Assembly (NCBI GenBank): GCA_013388745.1 | Contig: JACAER010000002.1 | Span: 1 to 64,000, forward strand | DNA length: 64,000 bases | DNA from: Chloroflexota bacterium | Lineage (GTDB): Bacteria; Chloroflexota; Anaerolineae; Aggregatilineales; Phototrophicaceae | Direction: 5' to 3' | Notes under the pieces: model-generated | The model's input: the letters and a program-made list of their open reading frames with translations, nothing else | Told to the model about the DNA's origin: nothing | The model's database searches: none | Translations under genes and position numbers: made by a program | Part shown: one piece after another, positions 17,815 through 26,315 of the stretch | How positions within the stretch are numbered: the stretch's first letter is position 1 | How the letters are laid out: each line of letters starts with the position of its first letter

Positions 17815-18633
17815 TTAAGGTTGTTCGCCGCTGTGCAAGCGCTTCTCAATGTCCTCCAGAACAGGCGGCAAATCGGCTATGCTGCCAATGACATAGTGTG
17901 CCCCTGCCGCGCGCATTTGCCTTTCAATTGGCGCGAGATAAGCACTCAGTTCATCTTCAGACAGCGCCGCCACATCCGCTGCGCTGAGTCCTAGTGAGTT
18001 GCCTGATTGCGTCACACTAACGACCCATGTGCCAGCATTCAAACCTTCTTCGATGTCGGGAACGGTATCACCGACCTTGACGACAGCCGCCATCGGGTAC
18101 ACGTTCATTTGAATTGCGTTTTGATAGATCATGTAAGGGCAGGGTCGTCCGGCGGGCACATCAGAGGGGCAAACAACCGCGTCGGGACTGTAGCCTTGCG
18201 CCGCCGCCGCCGCAACCAGTACCTCCATGATGGATTGGCTGTAGCCTGTCGTTGAACCGATTTTCAACCCCCGTTTGCGGCACTCAGTTACCACCCTCAA
18301 TGTCCCCGCTATCAGTTCCGCATAATCCGCGACGACAGCTTTTTGCACGGTCACGGAATCTTGATACATCTTATCAATATCGTCCTCGTTGGGGACACGC
18401 TGATGAGCGCGTTCCCAAGCGGCGCTCACTTCAGGCTGCTGCGTAATCGCACGGATATGGGCACGTTTTTCCAAGCCCATCGGCGCGCGGGCCTGGGCAA
18501 TGCTGATCTCGACCCCCTGCCGTTTAAACACGTTAATGAAAACAGCGACAGGCGCGAAACAGCCGTAATCAACCGTCGTGCCTGCCCAATCCAAGATGAC
18601 CGCCTTCAATGGGCCCGAATACGGTTTGCTCAT
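17815..18633 (-). CDS. phnX: Phosphonoacetaldehyde hydrolase
   Basis: A 272-residue HAD-superfamily enzyme that cleaves phosphonoacetaldehyde to acetaldehyde and phosphate. The nucleophile is Asp15 in ILDWAGTTVDYG and the Schiff-base lysine is Lys56 in MGLEKRAHI; KVGDTVPDIEEG supplies the metal site. ATG 18633 overlaps the preceding stop as ATGA; the frame extends upstream to 18717 only as antisense of the acyltransferase coding region. The usual partner PhnW (2-aminoethylphosphonate transaminase) is not here, so its substrate source is unclear. Last gene of the phn run. Confidence 0.93.
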   Translation of the reverse strand: MSKPYSGPLKAVILDWAGTTVDYGCFAPVAVFINVFKRQGVEISIAQARAPMGLEKRAHIRAITQQPEVSAAWERAHQRVPNEDDIDKMYQDSVTVQKAVVADYAELIAGTLRVVTECRKRGLKIGSTTGYSQSIMEVLVAAAAAQGYSPDAVVCPSDVPAGRPCPYMIYQNAIQMNVYPMAAVVKVGDTVPDIEEGLNAGTWVVSVTQSGNSLGLSAADVAALSEDELSAYLAPIERQMRAAGAHYVIGSIADLPPVLEDIEKRLHSGEQP

Positions 18634-19292
18634 GCGCCGTATTTCTCCACAAAAGAGTCGACGTTGTATAGGTCCTCGAAGCGCGCCTCTAAAGTGGGAC
18701 GATCCCAATCCCACCACGCGATTTTGAGTAATTGCTCAGCGATTGTATCGGGGAAGCGCGGACGAATCGGTTTAGCGGGAACGCCGGCGACGATCATATA
18801 GGGCGGCACATCCTTAGTGACGACTGCCCCTGAGCCGACGACAGCACCCGTCCCAATGGTAACGCCCGGCATGACGATCACATTGTGTCCGAGCCATGTA
18901 TCGTGCCCGATCACACATGGATGCGAACGCCGCCATGCAAAGAAGTCCCCATCATCCTCGCCAAGCCCATACATTTTGCGGCGATAGGTGATGTGATGCA
19001 GCGTCACACGTTCCATTGGATGATTGCCGGGATTGATACGCACATGTGAGGCGATATTGCTGAACTTTCCGATTTTGCTGTAGATGATCTGGTTATCACC
19101 GACGGCGTAACTGTAATCATCTAAGGTTGATTCGACCAGCCAGGTATTCGCGCCTACTTCTGTCCATGAGCCAATGTAAGAGTCTTTGATGAAAACACTA
19201 GCGTGGAAAACAGGTTGTTCGCCCAGTGTTTGGGTCGCCATTGTGGCGGTGTGGCCATCGCTGAAGTAGCTGGCAATGTATTGCAGTGTCAT
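18630..19292 (-). CDS. Hexapeptide-repeat acyltransferase of phosphonate loci
   Basis: A 220-residue left-handed beta-helix protein of the xenobiotic/chloramphenicol acetyltransferase-like group commonly found in phn operons. The block SKIGKFSNIASHVRINPGNHPMERVTLHHITYR and the later IGHDTWLGHNV, GVTIGTGAVVGSGAVVTKDVPPY repeats (given in parts) are typical. ATG 19292 overlaps a duplicated copy of the phnM tail; a second ATG at 19241 (MATQTLGEQP) fits the family N-terminus but lacks a ribosome site. The acceptor is presumably a phosphonate or aminophosphonate, by context only. Confidence 0.82.
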   Translation of the reverse strand: MTLQYIASYFSDGHTATMATQTLGEQPVFHASVFIKDSYIGSWTEVGANTWLVESTLDDYSYAVGDNQIIYSKIGKFSNIASHVRINPGNHPMERVTLHHITYRRKMYGLGEDDGDFFAWRRSHPCVIGHDTWLGHNVIVMPGVTIGTGAVVGSGAVVTKDVPPYMIVAGVPAKPIRPRFPDTIAEQLLKIAWWDWDRPTLEARFEDLYNVDSFVEKYGA

Positions 19293-19394
19293 CGGTCTAC
19301 CTGTAGCCTCAATTGTGAAAGTCGAGAGCGCCAGACCAATGCCCAGGATCGCTAGGCTGTCATCGGTCTACCTGTAGCGTCAATTGTGAAAGCC
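19290..19394. repeat. 31-bp direct repeat duplicating the phnM C-terminal tail
   Basis: The same stretch, starting CATCGGTCTACC and ending AATTGTGAAAG, occurs at 19290-19321 and 19362-19393 with one mismatch. The right copy encodes the last residues of PhnM; the left copy repeats them out of the gene and supplies the ATGA start of the acyltransferase. About 40 bp of unrelated sequence lie between. It looks like a local duplication that separated two formerly overlapping genes. Confidence 0.7.
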
Positions 19395-20553
19395 TTGCCA
19401 TGTGTGCGTCCCAGTAAATAGGGTGTCCATCACGCAGCACCGCCCGAATGCGCGGATAAGCGCCGGCTTCTTCTACCAACACCAAGTCCGCTTTGAGACC
19501 GACAGCGATACGCCCCCGATCACGCAAGCCAACCGCGGCCGCAGGATTTTCAGAGACGAGTTTCATGCTTTCGTTCAGGGGCAGCACGCCATCATGCGCC
19601 AGTTTAAATGCCACCTGCAACATCGATGCTGGATAATAATCTGTCGCCAGAATGTCCACCAGCCCCTCTTTGATGGCTTTGAGCGCGCTCAGATTGCCGC
19701 TGTTCGACACGCCGCGATAGGCGTTCGGCGCACCCATGATGATGTGCATTCCCTGTTCGCGGGCATAATGAATCGCCGCGCTTGTCACCGGAAATTCGCT
19801 GATGCTGACGCCCATCCCAGACATCAGGTCAATTTTGGCAGGTTTATCATCGTCATGCGAGGCAATCGGAATATGATATTCCCGCGCCAAACGGCAGACC
19901 TCATTGGCAACATGCCAATCGCGTGAAGTTTCGGCGTCCGCTTGGATGCGCGCTTTCATCCGCTCTTTTGCGCCGTTCTCCAGCAGTTCACGCGGAATAT
20001 CGAGCCATTTCTCCATGAAATCAATATAACGGCTTACATCGGCGTACTGTCCTTGTCCGGGCGTGTGATCCATCAGCGAAACCAAATCCACCGCTTTGTC
20101 TTCCAGCAGCGCTTGTAAGATGCCAGCCGTTTCCGGGTTATTGATCTCAAAGCGCGCGTGGACGCGAAAATCTACCATCAGTTGTTCACGCTGCCGCTGA
20201 ATCGTGCGAATGATTTCAGTTGCTTTTTCCTGTGTGCGCAGATCGTTTTGATGCCAGGCGAACGCTACCGCCGCGAAAGCGGTGGTAATCCCCGTGCTTG
20301 CCAGACGTTTATCTAACTCATAAAGCGCGACTTCTACCGGAAAGAAGGCATTAGGACGCGGCTCGATATCGCGTTCGAGCATATCCCCATGTAAGTCAAT
20401 CGCGCCCGGAACAAGTGTTAGCCCTACGGCACTTAAACCACGTCCGCGCATATCGCCTTCCACAATCTCTGCGATCTGTCCTTCTTCAATATTGACCGCT
20501 CCACGTTCCATGACACGATGAGGCAGCACGATTTTTAGATTAGTCAGCCACAT
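19360..20553 (-). CDS. phnM: Alpha-D-ribose 1-methylphosphonate 5-triphosphate diphosphatase
   Basis: A 397-residue amidohydrolase-fold enzyme that removes pyrophosphate from the ribosyl phosphonate triphosphate in the C-P lyase pathway. Metal-binding signatures are visible: PGAIDLHGDMLERDIEPRP, SLMDHTPGQGQY, ASHDDD and ATDYYPASML. ATG 20553 has GAGGAAG six nt upstream; an in-frame TTG lies two codons earlier. Overlaps the phnL end by 14 nt. Confidence 0.95.
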   Translation of the reverse strand: MWLTNLKIVLPHRVMERGAVNIEEGQIAEIVEGDMRGRGLSAVGLTLVPGAIDLHGDMLERDIEPRPNAFFPVEVALYELDKRLASTGITTAFAAVAFAWHQNDLRTQEKATEIIRTIQRQREQLMVDFRVHARFEINNPETAGILQALLEDKAVDLVSLMDHTPGQGQYADVSRYIDFMEKWLDIPRELLENGAKERMKARIQADAETSRDWHVANEVCRLAREYHIPIASHDDDKPAKIDLMSGMGVSISEFPVTSAAIHYAREQGMHIIMGAPNAYRGVSNSGNLSALKAIKEGLVDILATDYYPASMLQVAFKLAHDGVLPLNESMKLVSENPAAAVGLRDRGRIAVGLKADLVLVEEAGAYPRIRAVLRDGHPIYWDAHMARLSQLTLQVDR

Positions 20554-21247
20554 GTTCAACTTCCTCGTGAGTGGATGTCAGATGAATTTCATCATCAATT
20601 AAGTGCAGAATATCTTCGGGATGATGGAAAACGCCAATCATCGCCACCCCCTGCCCTTTCAGTTCGGCTAACCGGCTTTGCAGCGATTGGCGGGTGGCGG
20701 CATCAAGGGAGGCTGTCGGTTCATCCAGCAGCAGCAAACGTCGCGGCGCGATCAGCGCGCGGGCCAGATTTACTTTTTGCTGTTCGCCGCCGGAAAAGGT
20801 CGTCGGGTAGGCCGCCCACAGCTCTACCTTGAGACCGAATGAGGCCAGCATGCCTCTGGCTTGTTCCTGCGCCGTATCCCAATCTGTACCACCATTGACG
20901 AGCGGTTCGGCAACTAATTCCAGCGCGCTCACACGCGGACGCGGACGCAAAAACTGGGTCACAAAGCCCAGTTCTTCACGGCGCAGCAGGGCAATATCGA
21001 CATCGGCAGCGCGCGCAAGATCAATCATCCCCTGCTTGGCGGCAAAAAGGGCTCTCCCCGAAGTGGGAATGTAGCTGCGAAACAGACAGCGCAGCAGCGA
21101 CGATTTGCCCGCGCCGTTGGCCCCCCCGACGAGCATGAAATGTCCCTTTTCCAGCGTAAATGTAACATCAGCGAAAACCGCAATCTCCCGTTTGAGATGG
21201 TCGATATAAAAGCGTTTTGTCAACGACTCCACTTGCAATAAAGGCAT
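20540..21247 (-). CDS. phnL: Phosphonate C-P lyase system ABC-type protein PhnL
   Basis: A 235-residue ABC ATPase-like protein required for C-P lyase function in vivo. Walker A GGANGAGKSS, signature FSGGEQQKVNLARAL and Walker B LLLLDEPTASLD are intact, with VFHHPED as the H-loop. ATG 21247 fits the family start (MPLLQVESLTKRF); a GTG at 21265 overlapping the phnK stop as GTGA is the alternative. There is no membrane partner; PhnL is thought to act with the core complex. Confidence 0.93.
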   Translation of the reverse strand: MPLLQVESLTKRFYIDHLKREIAVFADVTFTLEKGHFMLVGGANGAGKSSLLRCLFRSYIPTSGRALFAAKQGMIDLARAADVDIALLRREELGFVTQFLRPRPRVSALELVAEPLVNGGTDWDTAQEQARGMLASFGLKVELWAAYPTTFSGGEQQKVNLARALIAPRRLLLLDEPTASLDAATRQSLQSRLAELKGQGVAMIGVFHHPEDILHLIDDEIHLTSTHEEVEHVAD

Positions 21248-21261
21248 CGGCTTACTCTCTA

Positions 21262-22086
21262 TCACAACTTTGCGTGAACTAACTGCTGGGTATACGCATC
21301 TTGCGGGTCTTCCAGAATTTGATCGGTCAACCCTTGCTCAACGACGCGCCCATGCCTCATCACCATCACGCGATCTGCGAGGGTGCGAATCACGCCTAAA
21401 TCATGCGAAACCAGAATAATGGTCATGCGGCGTTCGCGCTGCAAATGCTTGAGCGTGTCCAGGACTAAGGCTTGCACCTAGACATCCAACCCGGTTGTTG
21501 GTTCGTCAAGCAGCAGCAGCGCGGGTTTGAGCGCCAGTGCCTTGGCAAGCTGCACACGCTGCTGCATCCCACCGGACAATACGCGCGGCGGGTCATCCAT
21601 GCGGTTGAGTGGAAACTCAGAAAGCGCCAGCGAGTCACGCGCGGCTTGCCGCAGGGTGGCAAAGGTGCGTTCGCCTGTGAGCAGCAGGCGTTCCGCGACA
21701 TTGCCGCTGCTGGTAAAGCGCATACGTAATCCGAGATGTGGATTCTGGTACACGACCCCAATATTTAAGATTTGGACTTCGCGGCGCGCAAAGCGATCGA
21801 GCGCGTACAGGTTTTTGCCGGATAAATTCGGAATATCCAGTCTATAGGCACCGCTGTCCGGCATTTCTTCCAGATTTAGCAGGCGCAGCACGGTCGATTT
21901 CCCCGAACCCGACTCCCCAACGATGCCTAAGACTTCACCGGGATAGGCTTCGACATCTACGCCCGTTACCGCTTCAATCGCGCCGTAACGTTTGCTCAAG
22001 CCCACTGCTTGCACCAGCGGCGGCGTCCCAACCAGACGCGGGGGATCAAAGTGTTGGGAGGACTGGGGGGCGGAGATAACCAGCAT
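21262..22086 (-). pseudogene. phnK: PhnK ABC ATPase interrupted by an in-frame amber codon
   Basis: The reading frame encodes a PhnK-type ATPase with Walker A GESGSGKS (Lys63), signature LSGGMQQRVQLAKAL and Walker B LLLLDEPTTGLDV, then hits TAG at 21478-21480 (codon 203). The frame continues without shift as VQALVLDTLKHLQ...ILVSHDLGVIRTLADR to 21262, so only one codon is wrong. The usual residue there is Ser (GLDVSVQA), and TCG to TAG is a single change. The truncated product would lack the H-loop His and the C-terminal quarter. ATG 22086 has AAGGAA upstream; the frame is open from 22110. The start overlaps phnJ by 41 nt. It could be a real nonsense mutation, an assembly error or a suppressed stop. 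Confidence 0.85.
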
Positions 22087-22984
22087 GGTAGAAATTTCCT
22101 TCATCGTCATAATAAGTGGGGGCTGTTTTCCCCCTATTCATCAACTTTTCGGCATAGCCGCTGTCCGAGAGTTCGTACTGCGCTGTGCCATCTTCTTGCG
22201 GCAGTTCGTTCATAAACTTGTTTTGGATGCCGGTCGTTTTACACACCCAACCGCGCTGATCTTCTACCTGAAATGGTACGTCGCTAAATTCGAGCGGATA
22301 GACAGCCGTATACGGCGGCACAGCATATAAGCGTTTTTCACGCCCGGCTGATAGCAAGGTGAGATGTGCGGATTGATGCAGTTTGGGTGTATCCCAGCGT
22401 GGAATTGGACTAGGACTAATGATATAACGCCCGTTGACCAGCGAGGGATAGCTTGCACCTTGAATGTACTGACGATAACGGACAAGCTGCTCATACAGCA
22501 GCAGCCATATCTGCCCATAATCAGCATCAGCATGTAGCTGACTCGCTTTGGACATATCCGCCGTTACGCCGCGCAGCGGTTCGGGGTCAGGCACTTGCAG
22601 CACTAACGCCTGTCCTTCAGTCATAATTTCTTCGGGGATACGGTGGCGGCTTTGCAGGATCGTCGCTTTGAGCGTGTCGGTTGTTGTCTCTGCGCCGCTC
22701 ATCCGCGTGATAAAACGCCGCAGGTTCGCGGCGTTCACCGAGTCATCCGCGCCTTGATCGATGACTTTCACCACGCTCTCCGGTCCAACAAGACTCAGTG
22801 TCACTTGCAAGCCCCCTGTCCCCCAGCCGCGCGCAATCGGTAGTTCGCGGCTGGCATAGGGCACTTGATAACCGGGGATGGCAATTGCCTTTAAGATGCG
22901 GCGGCGCAGTTCGCGCTTGGCGTAGGCATCCATGAAGGCATAGCTGTAATCCTGCCGGGGCTGCGCCAAATCTTGCAGGATCAT
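22046..22984 (-). CDS. phnJ: PhnJ-like C-P lyase subunit lacking three of four essential cysteines
   Basis: A 312-residue homologue of PhnJ, the radical-SAM subunit that breaks the carbon-phosphorus bond. The body is well conserved (KAIAIPGYQVP, ARGWGTGGLQ, VKVIDQGADD, SRHRIPE, PSPIP, GREKRLYAVPP). In E. coli PhnJ Cys241, Cys244 and Cys266 hold the 4Fe-4S cluster and Cys272 forms the thiyl radical. Here the equivalent positions read Cys248, Thr, Leu272 and Ala278: the C-terminal block is GWVCKTTG...YELSDSGYAEK instead of CxxCG...FVCSDTDYC. The protein has only one Cys in total, and a 30-residue C-terminal extension. The reading frame is intact and the alignment is collinear, so this is substitution, not a frameshift. 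Overlaps phnI as ATGA. Confidence 0.9.
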   Translation of the reverse strand: MILQDLAQPRQDYSYAFMDAYAKRELRRRILKAIAIPGYQVPYASRELPIARGWGTGGLQVTLSLVGPESVVKVIDQGADDSVNAANLRRFITRMSGAETTTDTLKATILQSRHRIPEEIMTEGQALVLQVPDPEPLRGVTADMSKASQLHADADYGQIWLLLYEQLVRYRQYIQGASYPSLVNGRYIISPSPIPRWDTPKLHQSAHLTLLSAGREKRLYAVPPYTAVYPLEFSDVPFQVEDQRGWVCKTTGIQNKFMNELPQEDGTAQYELSDSGYAEKLMNRGKTAPTYYDDEGNFYHAGYLRPPVLPTL

Positions 22985-24084
22985 GGCTGCACCTGCTTCA
23001 TGGTTTCCAATTCCTGTGAAGCTGGTTTATCCCCAGTGTAGAAAGTGTCGATCACCTTACGCACCGAGTCCATACTGCTGGCGAAGGTGACATAATGAGG
23101 TAGTTTGAAGTGAATGCAAAAGCCGGATGCTTCAACCGCTTCTGTGTGATACATCACAAATTCCTCTGTGTGCGCTGGATGGGGTTCATGATGGTTCATT
23201 TCAAGGTCAAGGGTTGAAGCAGCGATGAGTTTGACTTCGTTCCAGCCCAATGTCGCCGCAAAGCCTAGCTGATAACCCGCTTTCCCACTCTGGCCGCCGC
23301 TGGTAATCACTTCAGCCTGACTAACGCGCACCCGCCCAGCGCTGAATGATTCGCCGCTGAGCGGATGTTTCATTTCCACTTCGGCATAACCTAAGCGAAG
23401 TTCGTTGACCGTTGGATGAATAAGTCCATAACCGCGCATACTGGCATAACCCAACGCCAGGACACCACCCGTATCGGCACGGGCTAAGGCTTGTAAACGA
23501 TGGGCACGCGGCGCGGGGAATAAGATCGCGTCGGTGGTCACATCGGGAATATCAACAGCTTGCATTTGATCTGACTCAATCGACGGCAGTAACCCTTGTG
23601 AACGCTGCCAGTCGGCGACTGCTGGATACGTTGAAGCAGCAGCCGTTTCGGCTGCTGGCGCGGCGGGCGAGTCGTCTTCTGCCACGCCATCCAGGATGTC
23701 CAAACGCAGCAAACGATGGCTGTAATCTAAGGTGGGACCAAGCACCTGCCCACCGGGAATATCTTTGAACGCCGCTGAAATACGACGCACCGTCAGCACA
23801 TTATCCGCCGCGACAGGTTCAGCATAAGCGATGCGTGGTTGTGTCGAACGATAGGCGCGCAGGAGCAACACCGCTTCGTAGACATCACCGCCTGTTTGCG
23901 CCAAGGCTAGCGCCGCCAGTTCGGGTGCGTAGAGTGAACCCTCGCCCATCACTTTATCGAGCAAAAACGGAAGCTGCCTCTGCACAAGTTGCACCGCTTC
24001 GGGCGTCAATTTGCCCAGCAGCGCTTGATAGAATAGTTCTGCGTGTTGGATAGCCTCTTCGCCGCCCCGTGCTGCTACATACAT
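22981..24084 (-). CDS. phnI: Carbon-phosphorus lyase complex subunit PhnI
   Basis: A 367-residue PhnI, the nucleosidase-like core subunit that, with PhnG, H and L, attaches the phosphonate to ribose of ATP. Landmarks: MYVAARGGEEAI at the start, GYASMRGYG, LRLGYAEVEMKHP, and the C-terminal EAVEASGFCIHFKLPHYVTF. ATG 24084 is preceded by GGGGGAGAA; the frame extends to 24189 over phnH and is not used there. Lies 14 nt after phnH and overlaps phnJ by 4 nt. Confidence 0.94.
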   Translation of the reverse strand: MYVAARGGEEAIQHAELFYQALLGKLTPEAVQLVQRQLPFLLDKVMGEGSLYAPELAALALAQTGGDVYEAVLLLRAYRSTQPRIAYAEPVAADNVLTVRRISAAFKDIPGGQVLGPTLDYSHRLLRLDILDGVAEDDSPAAPAAETAAASTYPAVADWQRSQGLLPSIESDQMQAVDIPDVTTDAILFPAPRAHRLQALARADTGGVLALGYASMRGYGLIHPTVNELRLGYAEVEMKHPLSGESFSAGRVRVSQAEVITSGGQSGKAGYQLGFAATLGWNEVKLIAASTLDLEMNHHEPHPAHTEEFVMYHTEAVEASGFCIHFKLPHYVTFASSMDSVRKVIDTFYTGDKPASQELETMKQVQP

Positions 24085-24098
24085 CGTCCGTTCTCCCC

Positions 24099-24644
24099 CT
24101 ACTTGAACTCGACCTGTACGCTGCGCGGCAGCCCGACGATTTGTTGACCATCGACCAGATAGACATCCCACCCAAGCGGAAAACGGCATACCGCTTGACG
24201 CATGTGCCAGAACGGTTTCGGCACACCGCTCACTTGCAGCGCTTGTGCGCCGTTGATACCCGGACCGCGCAAAGTCAGTGGCAGGCCGCTGCCTAAGGCG
24301 CAGCCAATAAACAGCGTTGCCGCTTCATCAGGGTATAACCTCGTGCCGATACACGCTTCGCCCAGAGCAGCCAAGTGCTCTTCCCCGATTGCAGGAAAAA
24401 AATGATATGCTGCGCGATCAACAGGCAGCGCTTGTGCGCTAGTCTGCGCCAATACAGGCTGTAATTTGGCGTCCACCGTGAAGTAGCTGGTTTCCAGATC
24501 CAGTAGGCTTCCGGCAATCAATTCAAAGTTGGGCTTGTGTGCCGGCAGTTGATACACACGTCCGGGATAACTCAATGCCCACATCAACGCGAGAAAGGTT
24601 TCACGCGCCTCGGCTTCAGCACGGGTATACGGCGGCGGCGTCAT
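24099..24644 (-). CDS. phnH: Carbon-phosphorus lyase complex subunit PhnH
   Basis: A 181-residue PhnH, a PLP-transferase-fold subunit of the core complex without PLP. Family features include FLALMWALSYPGRVYQLP at the N-terminus, ETSYFTVD, GCALGSGLPLTLRGPGI and FPLGWDVYLVDG. Starts by a 1-nt overlap (TAATG) with the phnG stop. Normal length (about 180-195). Confidence 0.92.
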   Translation of the reverse strand: MTPPPYTRAEAEARETFLALMWALSYPGRVYQLPAHKPNFELIAGSLLDLETSYFTVDAKLQPVLAQTSAQALPVDRAAYHFFPAIGEEHLAALGEACIGTRLYPDEAATLFIGCALGSGLPLTLRGPGINGAQALQVSGVPKPFWHMRQAVCRFPLGWDVYLVDGQQIVGLPRSVQVEFK

Positions 24645-25069
24645 TAAAACGTCTCCATGGCGATGCGCGTCGCTTCGACCTGTCGCAGTAATCGGTCATC
24701 AGCTTGCTGTTGAGCCATGTGCTGCTGGTTGATAAAAGTAGTAATGCTGTCAGTGTGTATATCCGATTGCAGGGCAGCATCGAGCAGAGCGATGGCAAGG
24801 GCTTGCAACAAATCCCTGCCCACACACGCCGCATAGCCTTCGACACCGTTTCCCAGACGGACGTGCGCTTCCGCGACCAATACCTCGCCTAAGTGAAAAC
24901 GCGCGCCCTTTGCCGTGTCGGTGTAGGGCAGCATCACCAGTCCTGTGCTGTTTTTGATGACAGTGATCGTGCCTAGCAAGGGCAACAGGTCATCTGCAAA
25001 AAGCTTAACGCTCTCTGCCGGTGCGTGAGTCAGGATGGTCAAATAAGCACTTTGGGGAAAAGCGGTCAC
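24644..25069 (-). CDS. phnG: Carbon-phosphorus lyase complex subunit PhnG
   Basis: A 141-residue PhnG. The conserved middle TGLVMLPYTDTAKGARFHLGEVLVAEAHVRL (in part) and the C-terminal GYAACVGRDLLQALAIALLDAAL fit the family. GTG 25069 is chosen because CGGAG sits seven nt upstream; the frame is open to 25141 but that part covers an intergenic hairpin. PhnG is normally 140-155 residues. Confidence 0.9.
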   Translation of the reverse strand: MTAFPQSAYLTILTHAPAESVKLFADDLLPLLGTITVIKNSTGLVMLPYTDTAKGARFHLGEVLVAEAHVRLGNGVEGYAACVGRDLLQALAIALLDAALQSDIHTDSITTFINQQHMAQQQADDRLLRQVEATRIAMETF

Positions 25070-25095
25070 AAACAATCTCCGAGGAGTAAGACATC

Positions 25096-25130
25096 GAGTA
25101 GGGGCAACCCCCTTGGGATCACCCCTACTC
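25096..25130 (-). repeat. Intergenic hairpin between phnD and phnG
   Basis: A perfect 9-bp inverted repeat, GAGTAGGGG (25096-25104) and CCCCTACTC (25122-25130), with a partly pairable loop. No T-tract follows in the direction of transcription, so it is more likely an mRNA processing or stability element between the transporter and C-P lyase halves than a full terminator. Confidence 0.5.
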
Positions 25131-25152
25131 AACTGTAGCATTGAATTTGGGT

Positions 25153-26205
25153 CTAGCGGGCGCGCAGGTCGATGTTCAACAGCGCAGCGATATCACGCAG
25201 CGAGTTGTACAGGGCGTCGATGGTTTCAACCCCGGCGCTTTCGCGTGGGTCGACATAGTAGCGTTCCAGTGCATTGACCACGTCCTGATCTTCCGCAATC
25301 GCCAGCAGTGCTGCCTGAACGGCATCCTTGAACGACTGCGGATAGTCGGCGCGAATGGCAAAGGGTGTTTCTGGAATCAACGGCGACTGGTGGAAGACAA
25401 CGATGCTGCCATCGGGGCAGGCTTCATAGATTTCCATGATTTCTTCATCGGTCATGGCCTCCAGATAGGGCCATTCTTCTGCTGTGGCGGGGCCTTCGAT
25501 GCCCTGATCTGTGTAACCACAGAGGTTGGTGATCGCGCCTTGATCGGCCTGAGCAGTGAGGTTGGCGTCGAAGGTCGCGCCAGCGTCTACCGTGCCATTG
25601 GCAACGGCAAGCACCGCTGCGGGATGGTTGCCGGCGAACTGCACCGAAGTGAATTCTTCAATTTGCGCAGGATCGGTGAACTGTTGATTGAGCAGAATGT
25701 CTGTGGCCGGCACAAGGTAGCCGCTGGTCGAGGCCGGGTCGGTGAAGGCAAAGCTGCGACCTCCCAGATCGGCGATGCTGGTGATGCCCGAACCCTTGAC
25801 GGTGAACATCAGGCTGTAGTAGCCGGGGACTTCCTCAAGGTCAACTTCGACTTCATAATTGGCAACGGCAATGGCTTCCGCATTCGCCACTTCGGCCGCC
25901 AGCAGATAGGAGAACGGACCGACTTCCATCGCGTCCACGCGTCCAGCCGCCATCGCTTCGATGATGGTGTTGTAGCTGGTGCCGGTGTACATGATCGTGC
26001 GGATACCCAGCGCTGCTTCCAGATAGACGCGCAGCGGTTCGTTGGCTGCCAGGGCTTCTTCGATATTGTCGCCCGGATACACGCCGACGATAAACGTTTC
26101 GGGCCAACCAGTACGATCTTGGGTCGCATCTTGTGCAGCAGCGATGCTCAGGCTCATCACTGCCAACACGGCAAGCATCAACAACACAAGCACAAACTTC
26201 TTCAT
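25153..26205 (-). CDS. phnD: Phosphate/phosphonate ABC transporter substrate-binding protein
   Basis: A 350-residue PhnD-type periplasmic/extracellular binding protein. N-terminal signal peptide (MKKFVLVLLMLAVLAVMSLSIAAA, in part) followed by QDAT, without the lipobox Cys usual in monoderm binding proteins. Family motifs: YTGTSYNTIIEAMAAGRVDAMEVGPFSY (in part), SGITSIADLGGRSFAFTDPASTSGYL (in part). GGAGG lies nine nt before ATG 26205. Between phnE (110 nt upstream) and phnG. An upstream TTGACA exists but no good -10, so I do not call a separate promoter. Confidence 0.93.
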   Translation of the reverse strand: MKKFVLVLLMLAVLAVMSLSIAAAQDATQDRTGWPETFIVGVYPGDNIEEALAANEPLRVYLEAALGIRTIMYTGTSYNTIIEAMAAGRVDAMEVGPFSYLLAAEVANAEAIAVANYEVEVDLEEVPGYYSLMFTVKGSGITSIADLGGRSFAFTDPASTSGYLVPATDILLNQQFTDPAQIEEFTSVQFAGNHPAAVLAVANGTVDAGATFDANLTAQADQGAITNLCGYTDQGIEGPATAEEWPYLEAMTDEEIMEIYEACPDGSIVVFHQSPLIPETPFAIRADYPQSFKDAVQAALLAIAEDQDVVNALERYYVDPRESAGVETIDALYNSLRDIAALLNIDLRAR

Positions 26206-26315
26206 TGCTTCTATCCTCCATAGCTGAAAACGTATGAAAATCGGACTGCGTTGACTTAATTAACTCATGTTACGCACGCCGAGCTTGTCAACAAACTCAA
26301 TCTGCGTAAGGTGAC

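Noticed and set aside
21478..21480. TAG in phnK as pyrrolysine
   Set aside because: The site normally holds Ser in a conserved ATPase motif, and nothing suggests a pyrrolysine system.
22046..22200. Loss of PhnJ cysteines by frameshift
   Set aside because: The residues around them (GWVC, NEL, LSDSGYAEK) still align in one frame with PhnJ, so substitution is the better explanation.
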